From contig DAHWBL010000339.1 in assembly GCA_027323595.1 (NCBI GenBank), positions 1 through 12,182 on the forward strand: DNA of 12,182 bases. The letters run 5' to 3'. Origin of the DNA: Acetobacteraceae bacterium (GTDB lineage: Bacteria > Pseudomonadota > Alphaproteobacteria > Acetobacterales > Acetobacteraceae). Made by a program: the position numbers and the translations under genes. This document shows positions 1 through 7,217 of this stretch, piece by piece. A model generated the notes under the pieces. It had not been told where the DNA came from. It did no database searches and saw only the letters and a list, made by a program, of their open reading frames with translations. Each line of letters begins with the position of its first letter. Position 1 is the first letter of the stretch.

Positions 1-1
1 G

Positions 2-1018
<1,017 letters not shown>

Positions 1019-1061
1019 TCCGATCGCCACGCCGACACCACGATCCACGATCGTGACCAGG

Positions 1062-1090
1062 AAAGGCGGACCGCAAGGTCCGCCTTTTTT
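1062..1090 (+). terminator. Rho-independent terminator of groL
   Basis: Perfect 11-bp stem, aaaggcggacc (1062-1072) with ggtccgccttt (1077-1087), closed by a GCAA (GNRA) tetraloop and running directly into a T tract at 1085-1090. It lies between groL and the independently promoted cold-shock gene, so it should isolate the two. Confidence 0.93.
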
Positions 1091-1132
1091 GTCGCCATCC
1101 GACAATAAGTCAGACTGTCATATCGATCGATG

Positions 1133-1165
1133 TTGACACCCGAGTTCGTTTTCGGGTGCTATTCT
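1133..1165 (+). promoter_or_regulatory. Candidate sigma-70-type promoter of the cold-shock gene
   Basis: A perfect TTGACA -35 hexamer lies at 1133-1138. The best downstream -10 is an extended-type TGcTATTCT (1157-1165), but its 21-base spacer is longer than the usual 16-19. An 18-base spacer would give the weaker TGCTAT (1157-1162). The exact -10 is therefore uncertain, though a promoter here is well supported by the -35 and by the terminator just upstream. The leader to the ATG would be roughly 110 bases, as is usual for cspA-type genes. Confidence 0.55.
1137..1158. repeat. Inverted repeat within the csp promoter (possible operator)
   Basis: CACCCGA (1137-1143) and TCGGGTG (1152-1158) are perfect 7-base inverted arms around 8 bases, starting in the last bases of the -35 hexamer and ending at the candidate -10. 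This is a plausible operator position. No regulator is recognised from the motif. Confidence 0.5.
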
Positions 1166-1241
1166 TGCGCAATCGACGTGCTGGCTTGCCTTGTCGCGCT
1201 CACTGGGTGCTGCCAAGTCGTCCAAAACCCGGTTGTCTGAA

Positions 1242-1265
1242 GCGTCGCGCGCGGGTGCGCGGCGC
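1242..1265 (+). promoter_or_regulatory. Leader hairpin just upstream of the csp ribosome binding site
   Basis: GCGTCGCGC (1242-1250) can pair with GCGCGGCGC (1257-1265): nine pairs including one G-U, with a 6-base loop. The structure ends 6 bases before the Shine-Dalgarno GGAG (1272-1275). Cold-shock gene leaders in other bacteria act as temperature-responsive RNA structures; a similar role here is inference. Confidence 0.45.
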
Positions 1266-1285
1266 AATGACGGAGAGAGACAGGT

Positions 1286-1489
1286 ATGGCTATCGGCACC
1301 GTGAAGTGGTTCAACACCACGAAGGGCTACGGCTTCATCATGCCACAGGACGGCAGCAAGGACGTGTTCGTGCATATCACGGCGGTCCAGGCGGCGGGCC
1401 TGCGTGGCCTGAACGAGGGCCAGAAGGTTAGCTACGACATCGCGATGGAACGCGGCAAGGCGGCGGCGATCAACCTCAAGCTTGCCTGA
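1286..1489 (+). CDS. Cold-shock protein, CspA family (67 aa)
   Basis: Small single-domain OB-fold (CSD) protein that binds single-stranded RNA/DNA and melts RNA secondary structure in the cytoplasm. The 67-residue length matches the family. It opens with the hallmark GTVKWFN (residues 4-10), then RNP1 as KGYGFI (13-18) and RNP2 as DVFVHI (26-31); the aromatic nucleic-acid-binding residues Trp8, Phe9, Tyr15, Phe17, Phe28 and His30 are all present. The RNP1 Tyr/Phe pattern is typical of alphaproteobacterial Csps. The start is set by the Shine-Dalgarno GGAG about 10 bases upstream. It stands alone, with its own promoter and a structured leader of ~110 bases, and is followed by two hairpins. Whether it is cold-induced or constitutive cannot be read from sequence, so no specific csp letter is given. 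Confidence 0.96.
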   Translation: MAIGTVKWFNTTKGYGFIMPQDGSKDVFVHITAVQAAGLRGLNEGQKVSYDIAMERGKAAAINLKLA

Positions 1490-1496
1490 TCCAGGA

Positions 1497-1545
1497 TTCC
1501 GGTCGCTTCGGGCCGGAAGCCATGCCGCCCCCGCCGGGGCGGCAT
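1497..1545 (+). terminator. Two tandem GC hairpins after csp (weak or atypical terminator)
   Basis: Hairpin 1: ttccggtc (1497-1504) pairs with ggccggaa (1511-1518), one G-U pair, 6-base loop. Hairpin 2: atgccgcccc (1522-1531) pairs perfectly with ggggcggcat (1536-1545), 4-base loop. They start 7 bases after the csp stop. Only a poor T-rich stretch follows (ttcgcttcgt), so these are not classical intrinsic terminators. They may still end transcription or protect the mRNA 3' end. Confidence 0.5.
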
Positions 1546-1603
1546 TCGCTTCGTGGCCTCCCCCGCCGGGCGGTGGCCGGAATTTCGGATCCTCCCGCGC
1601 CAG

Positions 1604-1645
1604 CCTGTAGCGCCCAACCTTTCGCGCCCAACCTGTGGCGCATCA
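1604..1645. repeat. Three-copy 14-base tandem repeat in the intergenic spacer
   Basis: Copies are cctgtagcgcccaa (1604-1617), cctttcgcgcccaa (1618-1631) and the diverged cctgtggcgcatca (1632-1645). Copies 1 and 2 share an exact 11-mer, gcgcccaacct, set 14 bases apart. It lies upstream of the 1771 gene in a spacer (1490-1770) where no convincing gene was found. Confidence 0.6.
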
Positions 1646-1677
1646 TGGCTGGCGCGTTTAGGGTAACGCCATCACAA

Positions 1678-1686
1678 TGATACAAC
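1678..1686 (+). promoter_or_regulatory. Weak candidate extended -10 for the 1771-5874 gene block
   Basis: TGaTACAAC matches the extended -10 pattern (TGn followed by 4/6 of TATAAT). No convincing -35 sits 16-19 bases upstream (nearest is TTTAGG at 1657-1662). It would give a leader of ~78 bases. Reported because it is the only -10-like element between the csp hairpins and the next gene. Confidence 0.25.
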
Positions 1687-1770
1687 TTCGGACAGTCACC
1701 GCGCCGCGTCGCCCGCGGCTCGGTTCTGCCGCCTGCCCAGCCCCCTCTCCTGCTTGCGTGGATCCAATCA

Positions 1771-2901
1771 ATGCCCAGCGATGTACAGGCCGCCAAACCC
1801 ACCATCCTGCCGCTCAAGGTCAGCGGCCACCTGATGGCCATGGAGCCGGGCCTGTTCTGTGTCTTCAACAGCCCCGGCCCGCAGCCGTCCGACCGTTCCG
1901 GCCTGCCCGGCATTCGCCTGTCGCTCGCGCCCGATGCCGATCCGGCCGCGGCCCCGCTCGAATTCGCCAGTTTTCGCGGCGATGGGTGGGTCGGCGAATT
2001 CAATGACGCCGCGCTGGTGCGGGTGCTGCGGCCCTGCCAGATGCTGGTCACCATCTATCAACAGGCGTCGGTGAACGCGCGCAGCCCCAATCTTCAGGTG
2101 GTGCGGATCGCCGAGCCGGTGCCGGACGCGGGCGCGCCGGCGATGGCCGCCGCCGAACCCGCTCCGCCGGCCGCCGCGACGGCGGAAATCCTCGCCCATA
2201 TCCAGTCGCGCGGCGACGTGGCGGGCGCGCTCGGCGGCTGGATCGGCGAGCCGGGCAGCGGCCGCTGGATCGAGGGCTTCCAGATGGCGCCGGCGGGCCT
2301 CGCGGCCGCCGAGGACATCGAATACCAGGCGGTGCTGGGCCGTGGCTGGCTGTCACCCTGGATGCAGGGCGGTGAATTCTGCGGCAGCCGGGGCATGGCG
2401 CTGCCGGTGCTCGGGCTGCGCGCGCGGCTGCGCGACGACGCGCAGGACAAGGTGGTGCTGACGCTGGAGGCGAGCTTCACCGACGGCACGCGGATCGGCC
2501 CGGTCGGGCCGGGCGAGGCCTGCGAGGCGCCCAACCTCGCGCCGCTGGAGGCGTTTCGGGTGATTTTGGCCCCGCGCGTGGTGATCGGCGAGGCCGCCGA
2601 GGCCACCGCGCCCGCGCCGGCTGCTCCGGCCAGTGTCGCGCCCGTCGCCGTGGCATCGCCGAAGGCGAAGCCGGCATCGAAGACAAAGTCGAATGCAAAG
2701 TCGGGGGCGAAGTCGGGGGCAAAGCCGGCGGCAAAGCCAATGATAAAGGCCGGCGCGAAGGCCGACGCGAAGCTGGGGGCAAAACCGGGGGCGAAGCCGG
2801 CGGTGAAAAAGCCCGCGGCCGCGCCCAAGCCCGACCGCCGCCGCCCCGCCGGCAAGCCCGCCGGACGCCCACAGCCGCGCCCGAAGGGCAGACGCAGCTA
2901 G
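1771..2901 (+). CDS. Uncharacterised protein with ChW-like segment and Lys/Ala-rich repeat tail (376 aa)
   Basis: Not a family I can name firmly. Residues ~11-115 are a compact, probably beta-rich region. A Pro/Ala linker (116-140) leads to a second globular part (141-270) containing EYQAVLGRGWLSPWMQGGEF (184-203), then CGSRG and a hydrophobic LGLRARL. This spacing (aromatic start, GW, W, G..CG, then an alternating hydrophobic strand) resembles the 'hydrophobic W' (ChW) repeat of bacterial surface proteins; a weaker second copy may end at 262-266. Residues 271-350 are low complexity, with Lys at exactly every fourth position from 306 to 346 (11 Lys), and the protein ends in an Arg/Pro-rich segment, giving a strongly basic, histone-H1-like tail. 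There is no signal peptide or membrane span. The first ATG has no clear Shine-Dalgarno; Met22 or Met24 are alternative starts. The gene ends 47 bases before a glycosyltransferase on the same strand, suggesting co-transcription. The basic tail could bind nucleic acid or anionic polysaccharide; this is inference. Confidence 0.8.
   Translation: MPSDVQAAKPTILPLKVSGHLMAMEPGLFCVFNSPGPQPSDRSGLPGIRLSLAPDADPAAAPLEFASFRGDGWVGEFNDAALVRVLRPCQMLVTIYQQASVNARSPNLQVVRIAEPVPDAGAPAMAAAEPAPPAAATAEILAHIQSRGDVAGALGGWIGEPGSGRWIEGFQMAPAGLAAAEDIEYQAVLGRGWLSPWMQGGEFCGSRGMALPVLGLRARLRDDAQDKVVLTLEASFTDGTRIGPVGPGEACEAPNLAPLEAFRVILAPRVVIGEAAEATAPAPAAPASVAPVAVASPKAKPASKTKSNAKSGAKSGAKPAAKPMIKAGAKADAKLGAKPGAKPAVKKPAAAPKPDRRRPAGKPAGRPQPRPKGRRS
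2677..2808 (+). repeat. 12-base-period coding repeat (xxxK tetrapeptides)
   Basis: Degenerate 12-base units of the type GCG AAG tCG GGG encode A-K-S/P-G/A tetrapeptides, with Lys at residues 306, 310, 314 and so on to 346. Units differ at third positions and at some first positions, so the array is old or under selection at protein level rather than a fresh slippage product. Local A content is higher than in the flanking sequence because of the Lys codons. Confidence 0.75.
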
Positions 2902-2948
2902 CCAGGCCAGGGTGACCGCGTGCGTCCGTTCATAGGTGCCGGCCGCTG

Positions 2949-4223
2949 ATGCGCTATCTGTTCGTCCATCAGAATTTCCCCGGCCAGTTCCTGCATCTCG
3001 TGCGCCACCTGCTGCGCGCCGGCGGCAACGAGGTGGTGTTCATCGGCGAGCCCAACACCAACGCCATCGCCGGCGTGCGCCGGGTGAATTATCGGCTGCC
3101 GCGCGGCGCCACCGAGCAGGCGCACCCCAACGCGCGCGAGTTCGACCTCGCGATGCTGCGGGCCGAGGAGGTGGCGCGCGTCGCCGAGCAGGTGAAGGGG
3201 CTCGGCTTCACCCCCGACGTGATCATCGGCCATCACGGCTGGGGCGAGATGCTCAACCTCGTCGATGTGTGGCCGGGTGTGCCGATCATCGGCTATTTCG
3301 AATTCTATTATGACTTCCTTGCCGGCGACATCCATTTCGACCCCGAATTCGTGTTCCCGCCGTCGCAATTGTCGCTGGTGCGCGCGCGCAACAACATCAA
3401 CCATATCGCGCTGACCAATCCGGGCATCGGCATCACCCCCACGCGCTTCCAGCTGAACACCTACCCCGACTGGGCGCGGCGCAAGATCACGCTGCTGCCC
3501 GAGGGCGTCGATCTGGATCGCTGCCGGCCCGCCCCCGCGGCGCGGCGCAAGCCCTTTCGCCTCGGCGGGTTCGAGGTGCCGGTGGAGGCGAAGCTGGTCA
3601 CCTTCGTCGCCCGCAATCTTGAGCCCTATCGCGGCTTTCACAGCATGATGCGCGCGCTGGTGCCGCTGTTGGGCGCCCGGCCCGACCTGCGCGCGATCCT
3701 GGTCGGCGGTGACGATGTCAGCTATGGCGCGCCGCCGCCATCGGGCACCTGGCGCGAGACCATGCTGCGCGAGCTCGGCGACCGGATCGACCCGACGCGG
3801 GTGCATTTCGCCGGCCAGATCAGCTACGATCTTTATCTCACGATGCTGCAACGATCCGACGCGCATGTGTATCTGAGCTACCCGTTCGTCGCCTCGTGGT
3901 CGTTGCGTGAGGCGATGGCCTGCGGCTGCGCGATCGTGGGCAGCGACACCGCGACGGTGACCGAGTTTCTCACCCACGACCAAACCGGGCTGGTGGTGGA
4001 CATGCTGCATCCGCCGGCGATCGCCGAGGCGGTGCTGGAGCTGCTGGACAATCCGCGCCGGGCGCGGCGGCTGCGGGCTGCGGCGCGCGCCTGGGCCGAG
4101 GAGAATCTGCGCATGGATGTCTATCTGGCGGCGTTCGAGCAGCTGATCGCGCAGGCCACCGGCACCGCCGCGCCGGCCGCGCCGGTCGCGCCGGTCGTGG
4201 CGCGTGGTCGCCGACATGGCTGA
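2949..4223 (+). CDS. GT4-family glycosyltransferase (424 aa)
   Basis: Predicted cytosolic GT-B fold retaining glycosyltransferase transferring a sugar from an NDP-sugar to a glycan or lipid-linked acceptor. The N-terminal Rossmann domain starts at MRYLFVHQNFPGQF (1-14), with DVIIGHHGWGE (90-100) further on; this is the N-domain type seen in 'glycosyltransferase family 4 group 3' proteins. The C-terminal GT1-type domain spans ~210-400, with FVARNLEPYRGF (219-230), ILVGG (250-254) and SWSLREAMACGCAIVGSDT (316-334). The second Glu of the EX7E motif is Glu321, but the first is replaced by Phe313, which I believe is usual in this subgroup. Residues 403-424 are a loose Ala/Pro/Arg tail. The start is preceded by AGGTG about 10 bases upstream. 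It is downstream of the 1771 gene and its stop overlaps the start of the GT-C-like gene (ATGGCTGA), so the pair is probably translationally coupled. Donor and acceptor cannot be told from sequence. Confidence 0.9.
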   Translation: MRYLFVHQNFPGQFLHLVRHLLRAGGNEVVFIGEPNTNAIAGVRRVNYRLPRGATEQAHPNAREFDLAMLRAEEVARVAEQVKGLGFTPDVIIGHHGWGEMLNLVDVWPGVPIIGYFEFYYDFLAGDIHFDPEFVFPPSQLSLVRARNNINHIALTNPGIGITPTRFQLNTYPDWARRKITLLPEGVDLDRCRPAPAARRKPFRLGGFEVPVEAKLVTFVARNLEPYRGFHSMMRALVPLLGARPDLRAILVGGDDVSYGAPPPSGTWRETMLRELGDRIDPTRVHFAGQISYDLYLTMLQRSDAHVYLSYPFVASWSLREAMACGCAIVGSDTATVTEFLTHDQTGLVVDMLHPPAIAEAVLELLDNPRRARRLRAAARAWAEENLRMDVYLAAFEQLIAQATGTAAPAAPVAPVVARGRRHG

Positions 4224-5874
4224 CCCGCCCGCCGCCGCGCCGGCGCCGCTGGTGGGTCGCGCGGTGATCGTCGCCTTCCTGCTCGCCGCCGCCGCGATCA
4301 GCCTGTGGTTGCAGACGCTCGCGCCCACCATCGCCGGTGGCGCCGGGTTTTTCGGTGGCATGCTGCATGTGCTGCTCGGCATCGTCGTGCTGCTGCTCTG
4401 CCTGCTCGCGGCACGCGGCGGCTGGGGGTTGCGCGCGCTGCCGCCGGCCGCGCTGCCATGGATCGCCGCCGCGCTGTGCGTGGTGATCGGCTGGCTGTCG
4501 GGCAGCGCCTGGCCCAATTCGGGCGACGAATATTCCTACGGCTATCTCGCCGACACGCTGCTCGCCGGGCGGCTGCACAACCCGCCGGTGTCCGACCTCG
4601 CGCTGTTTCGCATGTTCCGGGTGTTCGCCCTGCCGGACCAGACGATCAGCCAATATCCGCCCGGCTGGCCGATGCTGCTGGCGCCGTTCCGCGCGATCGG
4701 GCTGTCCTCGCTGGCCAACCCGGCGCTGACCGGGCTGCTCGGCGTGGCGCTGCTCGGCGCGCTGCGCCGGCTCGGGGTCGCCCCGGCGCAGCAGAGCGCG
4801 ACGCTGGTTCTGATCCTGGGCACCCCGTTCGTGCTGTTCAACGGCGCCTCGATGTTCTCGCAGACGATGACCGCGGCCCTCGCCGCGGTGATCATGTGGC
4901 AGCAGCTCGCCGACGAGCAGCGGCCGGGCGGGGGGCGCAAGCTGCTGATCGGCGCGTGCTTCGGCGCGCTGCTGCTGACCCGCTATGAGGCGTTCGCCAT
5001 CCTGGCGGGGCTCTATGCGCTCGACCGGCTGTGGTACCGGCGCTGGCGGGCGCTGCGCGACGCGCTCATGGTGCTCGTCGGGTGGCTGCCGTTCGCCGGC
5101 TTCTGCCTGTATTACGACTGGGCGCTCACCGGCGACCCGCTGCTGACCCCGGCGTCGATGACCAACCCGGACATGGGCCTGGCGATGGCGTTCGCCGATC
5201 CGGCGGCGATGGTCGGGCGCGGCCTCGCCCATCTGGCCTACTGGACCGGCGCGCTCGGGCAATTCGGCGGGCTGGCGGTGCTGGTGCTGCTGGGCCCGGC
5301 GCTGCGGCTGCGCTGGCGGCAGGGCGGGCTGCGGTTCTACGACCTCGCGCTGCCGGCGACGATCCTGTTTTTCCTGTATTTTCCCTATGATGGCGGCCAT
5401 CAATATGGTCCGCGCTACTGGTTCTTCGTCTGGCCGCTGGCCGGGGTGAGCGTGGCCGCGGCACTGGTGCGCGCCGACGGGCGGCTGCGCATCGTCGATG
5501 GCATGTTCAGCTTCGACGGGCTGGTTGCCGCCAATCTTCTGTTCGGCGCGCTGATGCTGCCGGGGCTGATGCTGACCACGCGGATGTATATCGACGCGCG
5601 CCGCGAGGTGCTGAGCGGGCCGGTGCCGGCGGGTCCGGCGATCGTGCTGCTGCCGACGCGCGATCTGCATGTGTTCGCCACCCAGCGGGTCGAGATCCCG
5701 GCGGACAGCATGGATTTCGTGCGCAACGACATCGATCTGCGCAACCCGGTGCTGTATGGGCGGCTGGACGCACCGGATTCGATCCGCCGCGCCTGCCGGC
5801 TGCCGGGTGGGCGGACGGTGCTGGTCTGGCGCGGACCGGGCGACCTGCTGCGGGTGCCCTGCCCGGCGAACTAA
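4216..5874 (+). CDS. Polytopic membrane protein, GT-C / GT39-like glycosyltransferase (552 aa)
   Basis: Integral inner-membrane protein with roughly 11-13 predicted spans (for example ~14-36, 43-66, 77-95, 171-187, 242-256, 282-300, 345-363, 376-391, 400-419, 436-456) and a soluble C-terminal segment from ~457. After the third span comes SGDEYSYGYLADTLLAGRL (102-120) followed by QYPPGWP (146-152). This acidic Asp104-Glu105 loop is where GT-C transferases using polyprenyl-phosphate sugars carry their catalytic acids, and the DEYxY..ADTLxxGRL..QYPPG layout fits GT39/PMT-like bacterial proteins. GHQYGPRYWFF (394-404) is another conserved-looking polar loop. The expected reaction is transfer of a lipid-linked sugar on the periplasmic side. 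The ATG at 4216 is preferred, overlapping the upstream stop by 8 bases; a GTG at 4204 in frame is the alternative. It converges on hemA with only 6 bases between stops. The exact substrate is unknown. Confidence 0.85.
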   Translation: MADPPAAAPAPLVGRAVIVAFLLAAAAISLWLQTLAPTIAGGAGFFGGMLHVLLGIVVLLLCLLAARGGWGLRALPPAALPWIAAALCVVIGWLSGSAWPNSGDEYSYGYLADTLLAGRLHNPPVSDLALFRMFRVFALPDQTISQYPPGWPMLLAPFRAIGLSSLANPALTGLLGVALLGALRRLGVAPAQQSATLVLILGTPFVLFNGASMFSQTMTAALAAVIMWQQLADEQRPGGGRKLLIGACFGALLLTRYEAFAILAGLYALDRLWYRRWRALRDALMVLVGWLPFAGFCLYYDWALTGDPLLTPASMTNPDMGLAMAFADPAAMVGRGLAHLAYWTGALGQFGGLAVLVLLGPALRLRWRQGGLRFYDLALPATILFFLYFPYDGGHQYGPRYWFFVWPLAGVSVAAALVRADGRLRIVDGMFSFDGLVAANLLFGALMLPGLMLTTRMYIDARREVLSGPVPAGPAIVLLPTRDLHVFATQRVEIPADSMDFVRNDIDLRNPVLYGRLDAPDSIRRACRLPGGRTVLVWRGPGDLLRVPCPAN

Positions 5875-5880
5875 GGCAGC

Positions 5881-7116
5881 TCAGGCGGCTGCCGCGGCAC
5901 CCCGGCGCGCCGGCACCACCTGGCGCAGGGCGGCCACCAGCTGGTCCATCATCGCATCGGTGTGCAGCGGCGTGGGGGTGAAGCGCAGGCGCTCACCGCC
6001 GCGCGGCACGGTGGGATAGTTGATCGGCGTCGCATACATGCCGAATTCATGCAGCAGCCGGTCGCTGACGGCGCGGCACAGGGCGGCCTCGCCGATATGC
6101 AGCGGCACGATGTGGCTGCTGCTCGCCAGGCGCGGCAGGCCGGCGGCGTCGAGCTTGGCCTTCAGCGTCCCGGCGCGCTCGAACAGCGCGTCGCGGCGGG
6201 CCTGGTCGTGCTTCAGATGGCGCACGCTGGCCAGCGCCGCGCCCACCACCATCGGCGGCAGCGCGGTGGAAAAGATGAACCCCGGCGCGGTGGAGCGAAC
6301 GAAATCGACCAGCGCGGCATCGCCGGTGATGTAGCCGCCATGGGTGCCGTAGGCCTTGGCCAGCGTTCCCTCGATCACGTCGATGCGGTGCGCCACCCCC
6401 ATCGCCTCGGACACGCCGCCGCCGTGCGCGCCATACATGCCGACCGCATGCACCTCGTCCAGATAGGTCATCGCGCCGTATGCCTCGGCGAGGTCGCACA
6501 GACGGTCGAGCGGGGCGATGTCGGCGTCCATCGAATAGACGCTCTCGAAGGCGATCAGCTTGGGCGCGTGCGGGGGTGCCGCGGCCAGGAGTTCTTCCAG
6601 ATGCGCCATGTCGTTGTGGCGGAACACGTGGCAGGTCACGCCGCGCGCGCCCTTGATGCCGGCGATCATCGAGGCGTGGTTCTTGGCGTCGGAAAAGACG
6701 ATCCAGTTGGGCAGGCTGCCCAGGATCGCCGACAGCGCCGCCTGGTTGGACACGAAGCCCGAATTGAACAGCAGCGCGGCCTGCTTGCCGTGCAGCGCGG
6801 CCAGCTCGGCCTCCAGCGCGTCATGCAGCGGCGAGGAGCCGGAGATGTTGCGGGTGCCGCCGGCGCCGGCGCCGTGCGTGCGCGCCGCCGCGCAGGCGGC
6901 CTCGATGACGATGTCCGAGCAGCCCATCGCCATATAGTCGTTCGAGGACCAGACCAGCACCTCGCGCTGCCGCCCGTCCAGCTCCCAGTGGTACAGCGGG
7001 AACTGCGCGGCCTGGCGGGCCAGCGGGGTGAAGGTGCGATAGCGCCCCTGGCCGCGGATATCCTCCAGCGACCGGCGGCATTGATCCATGAAGGGGTGGC
7101 TTTGGGTCATGCTCAT
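5881..7116 (-). CDS. hemA: 5-aminolevulinate synthase (411 aa)
   Basis: PLP enzyme of the alpha-oxoamine synthase family condensing glycine with succinyl-CoA to 5-aminolevulinate, the first step of heme (and, if present, bacteriochlorophyll and corrin) synthesis by the Shemin pathway. Key features in order: GRYRTFTPLARQAAQFP (24-40), WSSNDYMAM (56-64), the glycine-rich GAGAGGTRNISGS (82-94), NHASM (146-150), SVYSMDADIAPL (192-203), TYLDEVHAVGMYG (217-229; Asp220 pairs with the pyridine N), EGTLAKAYGTHGGY (249-262; Lys254 forms the Schiff base) and INYPTVPRGGERLRFTPTPLH (starting 365), which separates ALAS from the KBL and BioF relatives. No heme-regulatory Cys-Pro motif is present. The start ATG has AAGG with a 7-base spacer; a second ATG two codons later is possible. 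An FNR-type box lies about 109 bases upstream, and a small lipoprotein gene precedes it on the same strand. Confidence 0.96.
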   Translation of the reverse strand: MSMTQSHPFMDQCRRSLEDIRGQGRYRTFTPLARQAAQFPLYHWELDGRQREVLVWSSNDYMAMGCSDIVIEAACAAARTHGAGAGGTRNISGSSPLHDALEAELAALHGKQAALLFNSGFVSNQAALSAILGSLPNWIVFSDAKNHASMIAGIKGARGVTCHVFRHNDMAHLEELLAAAPPHAPKLIAFESVYSMDADIAPLDRLCDLAEAYGAMTYLDEVHAVGMYGAHGGGVSEAMGVAHRIDVIEGTLAKAYGTHGGYITGDAALVDFVRSTAPGFIFSTALPPMVVGAALASVRHLKHDQARRDALFERAGTLKAKLDAAGLPRLASSSHIVPLHIGEAALCRAVSDRLLHEFGMYATPINYPTVPRGGERLRFTPTPLHTDAMMDQLVAALRQVVPARRGAAAAA

Positions 7117-7217
7117 GAGCGGGCCTTATAATCCTGTCCTTGCCATGCTTGCCAGATGGTTGATCGGGGCAAGCCGCGCGAATTACGTCTGCCTCGCATC
7201 CGGGCAGCGTCGCCGTC

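Noticed and set aside
1490..1770. Possible small gene in the spacer between csp and the 1771 gene
   Set aside because: Open frames here lack ribosome binding sites and recognisable motifs; only hairpins, the 14-base repeat and a weak -10-like element are supported.
2833..2901. Possible AT-hook in the Arg/Pro-rich end of the 1771 gene product
   Set aside because: The segment has AGRP and RPKGRR but not the RGRP core that defines an AT-hook, so only a general basic tail is claimed.
2898..4517. Long open frame on the - strand opposite the GT4 and GT-C genes
   Set aside because: It is a GC-skew shadow: the translation is His/Arg/Gln/Pro-rich low complexity, with no recognisable domain, and it lies antisense to two well-supported genes.
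3970..5670. 566-codon open frame on the - strand
   Set aside because: The composition is dominated by Arg, Gln, His, Pro and Ala, as expected for the complement of a hydrophobic GC-rich membrane-protein gene; no motif or ribosome site is seen.
5962..7131. 389-codon + strand frame antisense to hemA
   Set aside because: Gly/Arg/Gln/His-rich shadow with no domain, while the - strand carries a full ALAS with all catalytic residues.
7127..7132. Perfect TATAAT on the + strand between hemA and the lipoprotein gene
   Set aside because: It points away from hemA into the 3' end of the oppositely oriented lipoprotein gene; the nearest -35-like TTGGGT has a 19-base spacer and no + strand gene starts until 7725.
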